A stretch of 64,000 nt of DNA from Streptomyces sp. DvalAA-43 (GCF_900091725.1 NZ_FMBW01000083.1:1-64000), one strand, 5' to 3'. Shown: positions 8,002 through 18,615, counted from the first letter of the stretch. Made by a program: numbers and translations. Notes: generated by a model from the letters alone, not told the origin.

Positions 8002-9554
8002 CGTCGTTCCTCCTGGAGGGCAGGCGCCTCCCGGCCGATAAGCGGCTTCTCGTCGTGAAGAGCGGGTGCCTCCGGGGCGGTGTGCGGCTCCGCGTCGCGA
8101 GGCCCCGTGTCGCGAGGAGCGGATGTCTCCGGAGCGGTGGCCTGCGGCTCCGCGTTCCGAAGAGCGAGTGTCTCCGGGGCGGCGGCCAGCGGCTCCGCGT
8201 TCCGAGGTTCCGCGTCGCGGGGGCCGGTCACCTCCCGGTAGGCCGGTGGCCTCTCCTGGCCAGTCGGTGGCTCCTCCCGGTCGGCGGAGGGCGCCGTCGG
8301 CGCGAAGGGGATCGTCGCGGTGAGCCGGAACAGGCCGTTGCCCGCCGGGCCCGCTTCCAGCGAACCGTCGAGCACGCGTAGCCGCTCCCGCAGCCCGGTC
8401 AGCCCGGAACCGCCCGGTCCGGGGGCGCCGCCGGCCCCGGCCCCCTCGTCCGGCCCCGAGGCTGCCACCGCCACCCCGTCGTTCTCCACCCGCAGCACGA
8501 CCGCTTCCGCCGAGGACCCGAGCCGGATCGTGCAGTGGCGGGGATCGCCGTGCCGCAGCACATTGGTCGCCGCCTCCCGCACGACCCAGGCCAGCGCCGA
8601 CTGCACGGGCGCGGGCAGCTCTCGGCCGGCGGCGCCCACCACCTCGCAGTCGATCCCGGCCGCTTTCAACACCCCCCGGGCACCGGCCAGTTCGGTGCTC
8701 AGATCCGCCTCCCGGTATCCCCGTACGACATCCCGTACCTCCTGCTGGGAGGTGCGGGCGATCCGCTGCACCTCGACCATCTGGTCCACCGCCTCCGGCC
8801 TGCCGCGCTGCGCCAGTTCCACGGCCAGTTCGCTCTTCAGGGCTATCACGGCGAGATTGCGGCCCAGCACGTCGTGCATGTCCCGCCCGAACCGCACCCG
8901 CTCCTCGGCGACCGCGAGCCGGGCCTGGAGGTCCCGGGCCTCCTCGGCCTGCCACATCACGCCCAGGCTCCAGGCACTGGGCCGTACGGAGATCAGGGCG
9001 AGCAGACAGGAGAAGAGCGTCGCCGGCGCCACCCCGAGAAGCGTCCCGCCCCGCACTCCGACCGCGGCGAGGACGCCGAGGTTCAGCGCGGTGAGGGCGC
9101 ACGCCTGGATCAGGAAGGTGCGGACGGGGACCAGCAGGGTCTGCGTGATTGCGAACGCCATCGGCGCGTTCGAAGCCATGAGGAGCAACCCGGCGCCGTC
9201 CACCCCGTCTACCCCGACCAGCGCCGTCAGCAGGCCCAGATGCACCAGCAGCAGCGCCATCGGCGTCAGCTGCCGCCGTCGCGGAAAGACGGCGGTGCCG
9301 AGATAGTGCTGGTACGACAGCTGCACATTGCGGTTGCTCAGCAGACATTGCACGAGACTCACGAGCAGCAGTGCCACGCCCAGCGAGATCGGGAGCGGCG
9401 CGTGGCGGATGTCGGACTTGAAGGGGACCAGCTGCCACGACAGGGCGAAGAGCCAGGGGATCACCCAGAGGGTGAGCCGCGAGTACAGATCGATCCGCTC
9501 CAGCTTGCTGCGCCGCTGCCAGCTGCGGCGCAAGCCCCCTACGAGCACCGACAC
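7998..9554 (-). CDS. DesK-type sensor histidine kinase with repetitive C-terminal tail
   Basis: A 518-residue HPK7-class membrane kinase. About six hydrophobic segments fill residues 27-195. The dimerisation/phosphoacceptor motif RFGRDMHDVLGRNL has H227, and the ATPase domain has REAATNVLRHG (N box) and a glycine-rich G box near GPGGSGLTGLRERL. Beyond the kinase core, about 85 residues form a low-complexity tail of PRDAEP/RNAEP/APETxA repeats not found in usual kinases of this type. The GTG at 9554 (VSVLVGGLRR) gives a sensible N-terminus. The 41-base gap to the permease gene suggests one four-gene transcript. Confidence 0.93.
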   Translation of the reverse strand: MSVLVGGLRRSWQRRSKLERIDLYSRLTLWVIPWLFALSWQLVPFKSDIRHAPLPISLGVALLLVSLVQCLLSNRNVQLSYQHYLGTAVFPRRRQLTPMALLLVHLGLLTALVGVDGVDGAGLLLMASNAPMAFAITQTLLVPVRTFLIQACALTALNLGVLAAVGVRGGTLLGVAPATLFSCLLALISVRPSAWSLGVMWQAEEARDLQARLAVAEERVRFGRDMHDVLGRNLAVIALKSELAVELAQRGRPEAVDQMVEVQRIARTSQQEVRDVVRGYREADLSTELAGARGVLKAAGIDCEVVGAAGRELPAPVQSALAWVVREAATNVLRHGDPRHCTIRLGSSAEAVVLRVENDGVAVAASGPDEGAGAGGAPGPGGSGLTGLRERLRVLDGSLEAGPAGNGLFRLTATIPFAPTAPSADREEPPTGQERPPAYREVTGPRDAEPRNAEPLAAAPETLALRNAEPQATAPETSAPRDTGPRDAEPHTAPEAPALHDEKPLIGREAPALQEERR

Positions 9555-9595
9555 GGCACGTCCTCTCTCAGCTCTCAGCTCACAGCTTTCCGCTC

Positions 9596-10414
9596 TCAGC
9601 GTCGCGGATCCCAGCGGAACCGACGCTGCACAGCAAACACGGCGAAAGCGGTCCAGGCCAGCCCGGTCAGAGCAGCCACGAGCAGGTCGGAGCCCTCGGC
9701 CCCGCCCAGCCAGCCCGTCCGGACGAGCGTCATCACTCCGGTCGCCGGCAGCAGTTCGCACACCGATGCCATCGGGCCGGGCATGATCTCCAGCGGCACG
9801 AAGAGCCCCGAGCCCATCATCGAGATGAAGAACAGCGGGAGGGTGGTGAGCTGCGCCGTCTGCACGGTGCGGGTCACCACGGAGGTGGCCGCGGCCAGCG
9901 CCGTCAGCAGCACCGCACCCAGCAGCAGGCCCGTCAGCAGCAGCTCGGGCCGCTGCGGCGCGTCGAGGCCGAAGAAGGCCGTCCCCGCCACGATGATCAC
10001 CACGGTCTGCGCGAGCGCCAGCGCGACCGACGGCAGGGCGGTGCCTATGAGGATCTCCCGGTCGGTGACCTCGCCGGTGCGCAGACGCTTCAGGACCAGG
10101 TCCTCGCGCCGTGCCACATAGGCCGAGACCAGGTTCATGTAGACGGCCTGGATCAGCACGATGCCGATGCCGCCGGTGAGCGCAGCGGCGGCGACGGTCA
10201 GTCCGGTCCCGTCGAGAACGGACTGCTTCATCGTCGACTTCATCGCCAGGACCATGGCGGCGGGCATCAGCAGCGCGACGAATATCGCCGTCCGGTTGCG
10301 GGCGAGCAGGGTGACCTCGGCCCTCCCGAGGGCGGTCAGCCGCCCCAGGAGCGTCGTGCCGGTCCTACCGGCTGTCGTGGCCGGGCCGGTATTCGTGGTT
10401 GTGCTGGTCGTCAT
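9596..10414 (-). CDS. ABC-2 type transporter permease
   Basis: This 272-residue membrane protein has six hydrophobic segments arranged as in ABC-2 (DrrB-like) permeases, with the cytoplasmic loop YVARREDLVLKRLRTGEVTD after the second segment and the family-typical FFISMMGSGLFVPLEIMP between segments four and five. It would form the channel for the ATPase encoded just upstream. The ATG overlaps the ATPase stop by one base (TGATG at 10412-10416). The substrate is unknown; such systems often export lipophilic drugs or envelope components and are controlled by the adjacent two-component pair. Confidence 0.93.
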   Translation of the reverse strand: MTTSTTTNTGPATTAGRTGTTLLGRLTALGRAEVTLLARNRTAIFVALLMPAAMVLAMKSTMKQSVLDGTGLTVAAAALTGGIGIVLIQAVYMNLVSAYVARREDLVLKRLRTGEVTDREILIGTALPSVALALAQTVVIIVAGTAFFGLDAPQRPELLLTGLLLGAVLLTALAAATSVVTRTVQTAQLTTLPLFFISMMGSGLFVPLEIMPGPMASVCELLPATGVMTLVRTGWLGGAEGSDLLVAALTGLAWTAFAVFAVQRRFRWDPRR

Positions 10415-11439
10415 CACGCAGCCACCTTTTCGGACTCCGACGCGCTCTGCGCGATATCGAGGAACGCCTCTTCGAGCGAGGCCGAGCGGGCATCGAGACC
10501 GTGCAGCCGGATGTCCGACTCCCGCGCCCAGGTCAGCAGTTCGTCCAAGGACTCCTGCAATCGGTGGGTGCGGATCTCGATCCGGCGGTCCTCGGCGGCG
10601 GCCCGCAGCCCCAGCGGAAGCCGGGCCGCGGGCACTCCCTCCGGCAGCTCGAACCGGATGCGTGCGGGGCGGGCGGCCGTCACCTCGGCGGTGGTGCCCG
10701 CCGTCACTATCCGTCCCCGGTGCATGATCGCCAGCCGGTCGGCGAGTGCCTCGGCCTCTTCCAGATAGTGCGTGGTGAGGAGCACGGTGGTACCTCCGTC
10801 GCGCAGCTCGCGTACCAACTCCCAGGTGTCGCGCCGCCCTTCGGCGTCGAGCCCGGTGGTCGGCTCGTCCAGGAACAGCACTTCGGGGCGGCCGAGCAGG
10901 GCCAGGGCCAGATCGAGGCGCCGCCGCTCGCCGCCGGAGAGCTGCTTGACCCGCACCCGCGCCCGGTGGGTGAGCCCGACCAGGTCCAGTGCCTCGCCGG
11001 TCGGGCGCGCGCCGCTGGTGCAGCCCGCCCACATCCGTACCGTCTCGGAGACCGTCAGGTCGGACGGGAAGCCGCCCTCCTGGAGCATCACCCCGATCCG
11101 CGGCCGGACGGCGGCGCGCTCGCGGAACGGGTCGTGGCCGAGCACCCGCACCGTGCCGGCGTCGGGCCTGGCCAGGCCCTCCAGCAGCTCGACGGTGGAG
11201 GTCTTCCCGGCGCCGTTCGTACCGAGCAGCGCGAAGAGCTCGCCGCGCCCCACCGAGAAGGAGACTCCGGCCACGGCCTCGAAGCCGCCCGCATAGCGCC
11301 GCCGCACCCCGTCCGCCTCGATCACCGCACCGGAGGCGGAGAAGGGTGTGGTGGATGCCACAGCCTTCTGGGCCGCCCCGCCCCCGGTCCTGTCCGCCGC
11401 CCTGCCCGTGCGGCCGCTTGGAATGTCGTTGCTGGTCAT
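10414..11439 (-). CDS. ABC transporter ATP-binding protein (DrrA-like)
   Basis: A 341-residue ATPase energising the downstream permease. It has Walker A GTNGAGKT (73-80), signature LSGGE (167-171), Walker B VLFLDEP (187-193), the H-loop TTHYLEEAEALADRLAI and a C-terminal extension like DrrA-type exporters. About 35 residues of flexible sequence precede the domain. It is the first gene of the operon ABC ATPase - permease - kinase - regulator. The intergenic DNA upstream (11440-11605) is unremarkable apart from TCATCACAGCTCATGA, which may be part of the operon's control region. Confidence 0.95.
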   Translation of the reverse strand: MTSNDIPSGRTGRAADRTGGGAAQKAVASTTPFSASGAVIEADGVRRRYAGGFEAVAGVSFSVGRGELFALLGTNGAGKTSTVELLEGLARPDAGTVRVLGHDPFRERAAVRPRIGVMLQEGGFPSDLTVSETVRMWAGCTSGARPTGEALDLVGLTHRARVRVKQLSGGERRRLDLALALLGRPEVLFLDEPTTGLDAEGRRDTWELVRELRDGGTTVLLTTHYLEEAEALADRLAIMHRGRIVTAGTTAEVTAARPARIRFELPEGVPAARLPLGLRAAAEDRRIEIRTHRLQESLDELLTWARESDIRLHGLDARSASLEEAFLDIAQSASESEKVAA

Positions 11440-11605
11440 GTCTACAGATTCCCGCCGGATCGGCGCCGGGATCAGTGCGAGCTGTCATCACAGCTCATGA
11501 CAAACGTCATGGGATGAGGGGCGCGGGGGCGGGGAGAGTCCAGAGAACGCAGAGGGCGCAGGAAGTGCACGGAGCGCAGAGAGCAAGGACACCGCGAGAA
11601 TCGCA

Positions 11606-11695
11606 GGTGGGAACGGTGGGAACGGTGGGAACGGTGGGAACGGTGGGAACGGTGGGAACGGTGGGAACGGTGGGAACGGTGGGAACGGTGGGAAT
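11606..11695. repeat. Ten tandem copies of the 9-bp unit GGTGGGAAC (minisatellite)
   Basis: Nine perfect copies and a tenth ending AAT run without interruption. The array lies between the ABC ATPase start and the tRNA-Gly terminator. Because the unit is a multiple of three, every frame stays open, but I see no start or codon pattern to support a gene. It has the form of a variable-number tandem repeat. Confidence 0.95.
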
Positions 11696-11700
11696 ACGAC

Positions 11701-11732
11701 GAAGGCTCTGGTCGATATCGACCAGAGCCTTC
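11701..11732. terminator. Perfect 32-base palindrome, terminator of tRNA-Gly
   Basis: Sixteen-base arms meet with no separate loop (centre GATATC). It lies 12 bases beyond the 3' end of the minus-strand tRNA-Gly and probably ends its transcript. Confidence 0.75.
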
Positions 11733-11743
11733 ATTCGATCAAG

Positions 11744-11816
11744 AGCGGACGACGAGATTCGAACTCGCGACCCTCACCTTGGCAAGGTGATGCTCTACCA
11801 ACTGAGCCACGTCCGC
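11744..11816 (-). tRNA. tRNA-Gly (anticodon GCC)
   Basis: Cloverleaf with acceptor GCGGACG/CGTCCGC, anticodon loop TTGCCAA and standard T loop TTCGAAT. U is the discriminator; CCA is not encoded. It is probably cotranscribed with the Gly(UCC) gene 98 bases upstream. Confidence 0.95.
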
Positions 11817-11914
11817 ATTGCTGCCGCTCATTGTACTCCCCGAAAGGAGATTCATCGGGCGGTGCGAGCATCACCCTACCCGATCCACCGGAGTGGTCGA
11901 TAAGAGCGATGCAG

Positions 11915-11986
11915 AGCGGGTGACAGGAATTGCACACTGCGCCTTCCCCCTGGAAGGGGGATGTTCTGCTACTGAACTACACCCGC
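11915..11986 (-). tRNA. Aberrant tRNA-Gly (anticodon UCC) with non-canonical D and T loops
   Basis: The acceptor stem GCGGGTG/CACCCGC, D stem GTTC/GAAC and anticodon stem TCCCC/GGGGA are intact and the loop CTTCCAG gives anticodon UCC. The elbow is unusual. The D loop reads AGTAGCA, without the G18-G19 pair, and the T arm has GTGC where nearly all elongator tRNAs have GTTC. The T stem pairs only GCAG with CTGT, leaving an enlarged loop. Position 32 can pair with 38, tightening the anticodon loop. Discriminator is U and no CCA is encoded. Loss of the 18-55 and 19-56 contacts is known for staphylococcal glycyl-tRNAs that feed peptidoglycan synthesis rather than translation. Pseudogene decay is the alternative. 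Confidence 0.8.
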
Positions 11987-12147
11987 ACGCTGCGTGAGGT
12001 TCGGCTTTGCGGCCTTGCCCTTCGGCGTGCTCCAGACTTTAGCCGACCTGCGGGGGTGTTGCGCAAGTCGGTGCCCGCAGGGTGTCGCCGAGGAGGGTGC
12101 CGGCCGCTCCGGGAAGGCGGTGCGGGCGGCCGGATCCTGGCGCTCAA

Positions 12148-12483
12148 TCAACTCGCTTCGCGGAACGCCTCGTAGACCTTCTTGGGAATCCGGCCGCGGG
12201 CCGGCACCTCCATCCGGTGGGAGCGGGCCCAGGCGCGCACGGCCGCCGGGTCGGGGGCGAGGGACGTGTGCCGGTACGACGCGGGGGTCTTGCCATGCCT
12301 ACTGGCATTTGTCTGCTTTCGGCCCGCCGCCATGTACGGCGCGAGAGCCTTGCGCAGTTTCTTCGCATTGGACGGATTGAGGTCGATCTCGTACGACTTC
12401 CCGTCCAGGGCGAAGGTGACCGTTTCCGCTGCTGCTCCCCCGTCGATGTCGTCGGAGAGCGTGACCACTACGCGCTGAGCCAC
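12148..12483 (-). CDS. Lsr2-like nucleoid-associated protein (second copy, LsrL type)
   Basis: A 111-residue xenogeneic-silencer-type protein. The N-terminal dimerisation domain contains VVTLSDDIDGG and FALDGKSYEIDLNPSNAKKLRKAL. The C-terminal AT-hook-like DNA-binding end has VRAWARSHRMEVPARGRIPKKVYEAF, where the R-G-R tripeptide inserts into the minor groove. Lsr2 proteins bind AT-rich, often acquired DNA and repress it. The GTG at 12483 is preceded by GGAAAGGACC. Streptomyces normally has lsr2 elsewhere; the position next to purSQL matches the paralogue called lsrL in S. coelicolor, which I recall rather than checked. Confidence 0.93.
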   Translation of the reverse strand: MAQRVVVTLSDDIDGGAAAETVTFALDGKSYEIDLNPSNAKKLRKALAPYMAAGRKQTNASRHGKTPASYRHTSLAPDPAAVRAWARSHRMEVPARGRIPKKVYEAFREAS

Positions 12484-12880
12484 GGATATCGGTCCTTTCC
12501 TACGGTATCGGCGCGTCTGGCATGCGCTGATGCCGGCCTTCCGGCTGCTAGGCGGATACGGGGTCGACGGTTGCCGACTGTTTAGGGGCCAAGGTTGCAT
12601 TCCCCGGTAATCATTTGTACAGCGGTGGGTGCCGCATTGTGAAGCCCACCCAATTACCTCCGCGTGTCAGCCTTCTATGTGTGCTGCCGGTGAGGATTTT
12701 TTTTGCAGGACTTTCCCCGTGCGTTGTCACGTCCGATATCTGGGCGTGATCAAGGAGTCATGCGAGGAGTCATGATATCTACCCGCGTAGAATTTCTGGC
12801 CAGGTACGCTGAGGGGACCTGCGGGGGTCTGGGGAGCCCCCCGGAGAAACAGCCGCACCACACCACCACCGGGAGTGCCA
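12484..12880. other. Divergent intergenic region between the lsr2-like gene and purS
   Basis: This 397-base stretch holds no gene. It is less GC-rich than its surroundings and has a run of eight T at about 12698-12705. A TAGAAT hexamer at about 12788-12793 is a possible -10 for the purSQL operon. AGGAGTCATG occurs twice nearby (about 12754 and 12765). Further on, GGGGG/CCCCC can form a short hairpin (12824-12843) just before the purS ribosome site. No purine riboswitch structure was recognised. Confidence 0.4.
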
Positions 12881-13141
12881 GTGGCACGCGTCGTAGTCGA
12901 CGTCATGCTCAAGCCCGAGATCCTCGACCCGCAGGGACAGGCGGTGCAGCGTGCACTGCCCCGTCTCGGCTTCGAGGGAATCGCGGACGTACGTCAGGGA
13001 AAGCGTTTCGAGCTAGAGGTCGAGGGGCCGGTCGACGACGCCGCCCTCAGCCGTATTCACGAGATGGCCGAGACTTTTCTCGCCAACACCGTCATCGAGG
13101 ACTTCACCGTGAAGGTGGAGAAGGCCGAGGAGTCGAAGTGA
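12881..13141 (+). CDS. purS: Phosphoribosylformylglycinamidine synthase subunit PurS
   Basis: The 86-residue small subunit bridges PurQ and PurL in the FGAM synthase complex used by Gram-positive bacteria. The sequence ARVVVDVMLKPEILDPQGQA and the ending VIEDFTVKVE are characteristic. Two GTG codons (12875 and 12881) are possible; GGGAG at 12871-12875 is better spaced for 12881, which also gives the conserved N-terminus. Its stop overlaps the purQ start (GTGA, 13138-13141), so purS-purQ-purL form a coupled operon. Confidence 0.95.
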   Translation: MARVVVDVMLKPEILDPQGQAVQRALPRLGFEGIADVRQGKRFELEVEGPVDDAALSRIHEMAETFLANTVIEDFTVKVEKAEESK

Positions 13142-13868
13142 CTTCCCGCCCGTCTCCCACCACCACCCGTGAGGGAGGCCCTTCGGGCCGCGGTAACACC
13201 CGAATCGGAGTCGTCACCTTTCCCGGCACGCTCGACGACCAGGACAGCCTGAGGGCCGTACGGCTCGCGGGCGCCGAACCCGTATCGCTGTGGCACCGCG
13301 ACAAGGACCTGCACCAGGTCGACGCGGTCATCCTGGCGGGCGGCTTCTCCTACGGCGACTATCTGCGGGCCGGCGCCATCTCCCGCTTCTCGCCGGTCAT
13401 GGAGACCATCATCGAGCAGGCGAAGGCGGGGATGCCGGTCCTCGGCATCTGCAACGGCTTCCAGATCCTGACCGAGGCGCATCTGCTGCCCGGCGCGATG
13501 CTGCGCAACAACCACCTGCACTTCATCTGCCGCGACCAGAAGCTGCGCGTCGAGAACGCGGAGACCGCCTGGACCTCGGACTACTCCGAAGGCCAGGAGA
13601 TCTCCGTACCGCTCAAGAACATGGACGGGCGTTACGTCGCCGACGAGCGCGTGCTCGACGAGCTGGAGGCGGAGGGCCGTGTCGCCTTCCGCTACCTGGA
13701 CATGAATCCCAACGGCTCGCTCCGCGACATCGCCGGCATCACCAACGCCGCGGGCAATGTCGTCGGCCTGATGCCGCACCCGGAGCACGCCGTCGAGCCG
13801 CTGATCGGAACCGGCCGCACCGACGGTCTCGGTTTCTTCACCTCGATCATCAAGAAGCTGGTCAACGC

Positions 13869-13872
<4 letters not shown>
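13138..13872 (+). CDS. purQ: Phosphoribosylformylglycinamidine synthase subunit PurQ (glutaminase)
   Basis: A 244-residue class I glutamine amidotransferase that supplies ammonia to PurL. Visible motifs are the N-terminal RIGVVTFPGTLDDQD, the oxyanion strand AGGFSYGDYLRAGA, the nucleophile elbow GICNGFQIL containing the catalytic Cys, and the catalytic His/Glu in MPHPEH. An N-terminal extension of about 20 residues precedes the fold, coming from the GTG that overlaps the purS stop. The TGA overlaps the purL ATG by four bases. Confidence 0.96.
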
Positions 13873-16118
<2,246 letters not shown>

Positions 16119-16154
16119 TGTCGTCGGTTCCTTCGGTTCCTTCCTGACGAGGAC

Positions 16155-16186
16155 GGCCCCGCCCGGTTCATGGGCGGGGCCTTTTT
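16155..16186 (+). terminator. Intrinsic terminator of purSQL
   Basis: A 10-bp perfect GC stem (GGCCCCGCCC with GGGCGGGGCC) and a seven-base loop are followed by five T at 16182-16186. Confidence 0.92.
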
Positions 16187-16239
16187 CGTGTCCCGATGAG
16201 GGCCGGGGAGGGGTCCGTAGGGGCTGGTGGGATTCCGTT

Positions 16240-17793
16240 TCACCGGTGGAGCGACGGCGTTCCGGCGCCCGCACCGGCCTCCGGCTCCGCTTCTGCCTGC
16301 ACCTTCACCGGTTCTGGATTCACCGGTTCCGGTTCGCGCCGGGTGGGCAGCCGGGTCGCCAGTACGGTCGCCAGGAGCATCACTCCGGTCGCGGTCCAGA
16401 AGACCACGTTCGTCGAGGTGACGAAGGCGTCCAGCGCCTGCCGACGGGCATGGCCGGTCAGCCGGCCGATGGTGCTGGTCGTGCCGCCGGGCCCGTGGGC
16501 CGCGTAGACCCTGCTGAGTACGGTGCCGAAGAAGGCGGCGCCCAGCGCGCTGCCGAGGGTCTGGAAGAACCGGACGCCGGTGGTGGCCACGCCCAGCTGA
16601 TCGGCGGGTGCGGTGTCCTGGACCAGGTGGATCAACTGCCCCACGAGCTGCCCGAAACCGATGCCCATCAGCAGCAGCGCGATGCGGACCGTCCAGAGGC
16701 TGGTGTCCGTGGAGAGCGTGGCGAGCAGTGCCAGGGCGGCGGACGCGCTGACGGTGCCGCTGACGACGAAGGTCTTCTGCGACCAGCCGGCCGTGGTGAG
16801 CCGTTCGGAGAGCAGGCCGACGGCCGCCATGCCGATCGCCATCGGGATCAGATAGAGCCCGGCCGACGAGGCGGCGATACCGCGGACGACCTGGAGATAG
16901 ATCATCACGTAGACCATCGAGCCCATCATGGCCGCGCCGACCAGGCCCTGGATGGCGAAGCCGTACCGGAGCTCACGGATCCTGAACAGGCCGAGCGGCA
17001 GCACCGGTTCGGCGGCGGTGGCCTGGCGGCGTACGAAGAGGACGAGCGCGGCGACGGTCGCCACGAGGAGGCCGATGATCAGCGGGGACGACCAGGCGTG
17101 GTCCTTGCCACCCCACTCGGTGACGAGCAGCAGCAGGGTGGAGAAGGCGGCCGCGAGCCCGGCGCCCAGGAAGTCGATCGTGCGGCGGGTGGTCCGTACG
17201 GGCAGCTTCAGCACCCGGACCGCCGCGGCCAGGACGGCGAGGCCGAACGGCAGATTGACGTAGAAGATCCACCGCCAGTCGGCGTGGTCGGCGAGCGCCC
17301 CGCCGAGCCACGGCCCGAGCGCCATCCCCGCCCCCGCGACGATCCCGCCGACGCTGCCGCCCTTGCCGCCGTCCTTCTCCTCGGGGCCCTTCAGCTCACG
17401 CAGCACGACCATGGTGACGCTCATCAGCCCGCCGCCGCCGATGCCCTGGAGCGCGCGGGCGGCGATCAGCCACCCCATGGAACCGGCCATTCCGCACAGC
17501 GCCGAACCGGTGAGGAAGGTGGCGACGGCCCCGATGAAGACCTTCTTGGCGCCGAGTACGTCGCAGAGTTTGCCGTAGAGCGGCAGCGCGGCGGTCGCGG
17601 CGAGCTGATAGGCGGCGATCAGCCAGGGGATCTTGTCGACGCCGTGCACCGGGTCGAGATCCCTGACGATCGGCACGGTCGCCGACGAGACGATGTTCGT
17701 GTCGAGCACGGCCAGCAGGATCGTGGCGATGCAGAGCACGAACCCGATGATGCGCTGACGGTCGGTCATGACGGGTGGTCCGGCTGCGGACAT
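16240..17793 (-). CDS. DHA2-family multidrug MFS exporter (EmrB/QacA type)
   Basis: A 517-residue membrane protein with about 14 hydrophobic segments. It has the DHA2 signatures LDTNIVSSATVPIVRDL in segment 1, motif A as GKLCDVLGAKKVF, RALQGIGGGGL in segment 4 and motif C as GPWLGGALADHADWRWIFYVNLP. The C-terminus is a charged Glu/Pro/Ala tail. The ATG at 17793 is preceded by GAGGGGGAG. It is divergent from the TetR gene at 17914 and probably repressed by it through the shared AT-rich intergenic DNA. The drug exported is unknown. Confidence 0.94.
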   Translation of the reverse strand: MSAAGPPVMTDRQRIIGFVLCIATILLAVLDTNIVSSATVPIVRDLDPVHGVDKIPWLIAAYQLAATAALPLYGKLCDVLGAKKVFIGAVATFLTGSALCGMAGSMGWLIAARALQGIGGGGLMSVTMVVLRELKGPEEKDGGKGGSVGGIVAGAGMALGPWLGGALADHADWRWIFYVNLPFGLAVLAAAVRVLKLPVRTTRRTIDFLGAGLAAAFSTLLLLVTEWGGKDHAWSSPLIIGLLVATVAALVLFVRRQATAAEPVLPLGLFRIRELRYGFAIQGLVGAAMMGSMVYVMIYLQVVRGIAASSAGLYLIPMAIGMAAVGLLSERLTTAGWSQKTFVVSGTVSASAALALLATLSTDTSLWTVRIALLLMGIGFGQLVGQLIHLVQDTAPADQLGVATTGVRFFQTLGSALGAAFFGTVLSRVYAAHGPGGTTSTIGRLTGHARRQALDAFVTSTNVVFWTATGVMLLATVLATRLPTRREPEPVNPEPVKVQAEAEPEAGAGAGTPSLHR

Positions 17794-17849
17794 GACGGGG
17801 CTCCCCCTCCGGAGCGGCGTGGTGCCGCTGTGGCAGGCACCACCATGAC

Positions 17850-17907
17850 CCAAGAAAATATATTGAGTCAAGAATTAATCTAGGATCAAGATTCATCCTG
17901 GTACAGT
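17850..17907. promoter_or_regulatory. Divergent promoter/operator region with TTGAGTCAA palindrome
   Basis: The spacer between the exporter and the TetR gene is strikingly AT-rich. TTGAGTCAA (17863-17871) is symmetric and partly repeated in inverted form as GATCAAG downstream, around the near-palindrome AGAATTAATCT. TACAGT at 17902-17907, six bases before the TetR ATG, fits a -10 of a leaderless mRNA. The probable ligand of the palindrome is the TetR protein itself. Confidence 0.5.
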
Positions 17908-17913
17908 GACGCC

Positions 17914-18552
17914 ATGACCGAGGGGATGAGCCTGCGCGAGCGCAAGAAGCTCCGGACACGGCACCGCCTGCTGGCCGCGGCCACCGAACTCTTCGCCGAG
18001 CGAGGCTTCGACAAGGTCTCGGTCGCCGAGATCGCGGAGGCGGCCGACGTATCGAAGATGACCGTCTTCAACTACTTCTCCGGCAAGGAGGACCTGGTCC
18101 TCGCCCCCATGGAGGAGCACGTCGGCGATGTCGCGCGCGCGGTACGGGACCGGGCCCCCGGCGAATCCGCCCTGGCGGCCGTGCACGGGCAGTTCCTGGC
18201 CGGGGTCGAGAACCGCGACCCCTCGGTCGGAATGAGCGATGCGCCGGTGGTACTCAGGGTGCGCCGGCTGATCGTGGAGACCCCGGCGCTCCTCACCCGG
18301 GCCCACGCGTTCTCCATGCGCTCCTTCGACCTGCTCGCCGAAGCGCTGGTCGAGGAGGGCGAGGAGCCGTACATCGCCCGGATCGCGGCGGCCCAGCTGA
18401 TCGGCACCCGTAACGCCCTCATCAACGCGAACCACGTGCGGCTGCTGGCGGGTGACCCGGCGGACGCGATCGCACCTGACGCCGTCGCGCTCGCCGAGCG
18501 CGGTTTCGGACTGCTCGCCGACGGCCTGGCCGACTTCGCGACCCGGGCCTGA
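17914..18552 (+). CDS. TetR-family transcriptional regulator
   Basis: A 212-residue repressor. The N-terminal helix-turn-helix (about 13-60) reads RHRLLAAATELFAERGFDKVSVAEIAEAADVSKMTVFNYF in fragments typical of TetR, followed by a helical ligand-binding domain. It is divergently transcribed from the DHA2 exporter, the standard local repressor-exporter arrangement. The ATG at 17914 lacks a ribosome site but lies six bases after TACAGT. An alternative ATG at 17926 would remove four residues. Confidence 0.95.
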   Translation: MTEGMSLRERKKLRTRHRLLAAATELFAERGFDKVSVAEIAEAADVSKMTVFNYFSGKEDLVLAPMEEHVGDVARAVRDRAPGESALAAVHGQFLAGVENRDPSVGMSDAPVVLRVRRLIVETPALLTRAHAFSMRSFDLLAEALVEEGEEPYIARIAAAQLIGTRNALINANHVRLLAGDPADAIAPDAVALAERGFGLLADGLADFATRA

Positions 18553-18615
18553 GGCCGCCGGGGCCGTTCGCCCTCCGCGCCGCACCGGCCCCGGGCAGGC
18601 CGTAGGCTCCCGGGC

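Noticed and set aside
11606..11695. Coding potential through the 9-bp repeats (VGT or VPT repeats)
   Set aside because: Frames stay open only because the unit is a multiple of three; there is no start with ribosome site and no coding outside the array.
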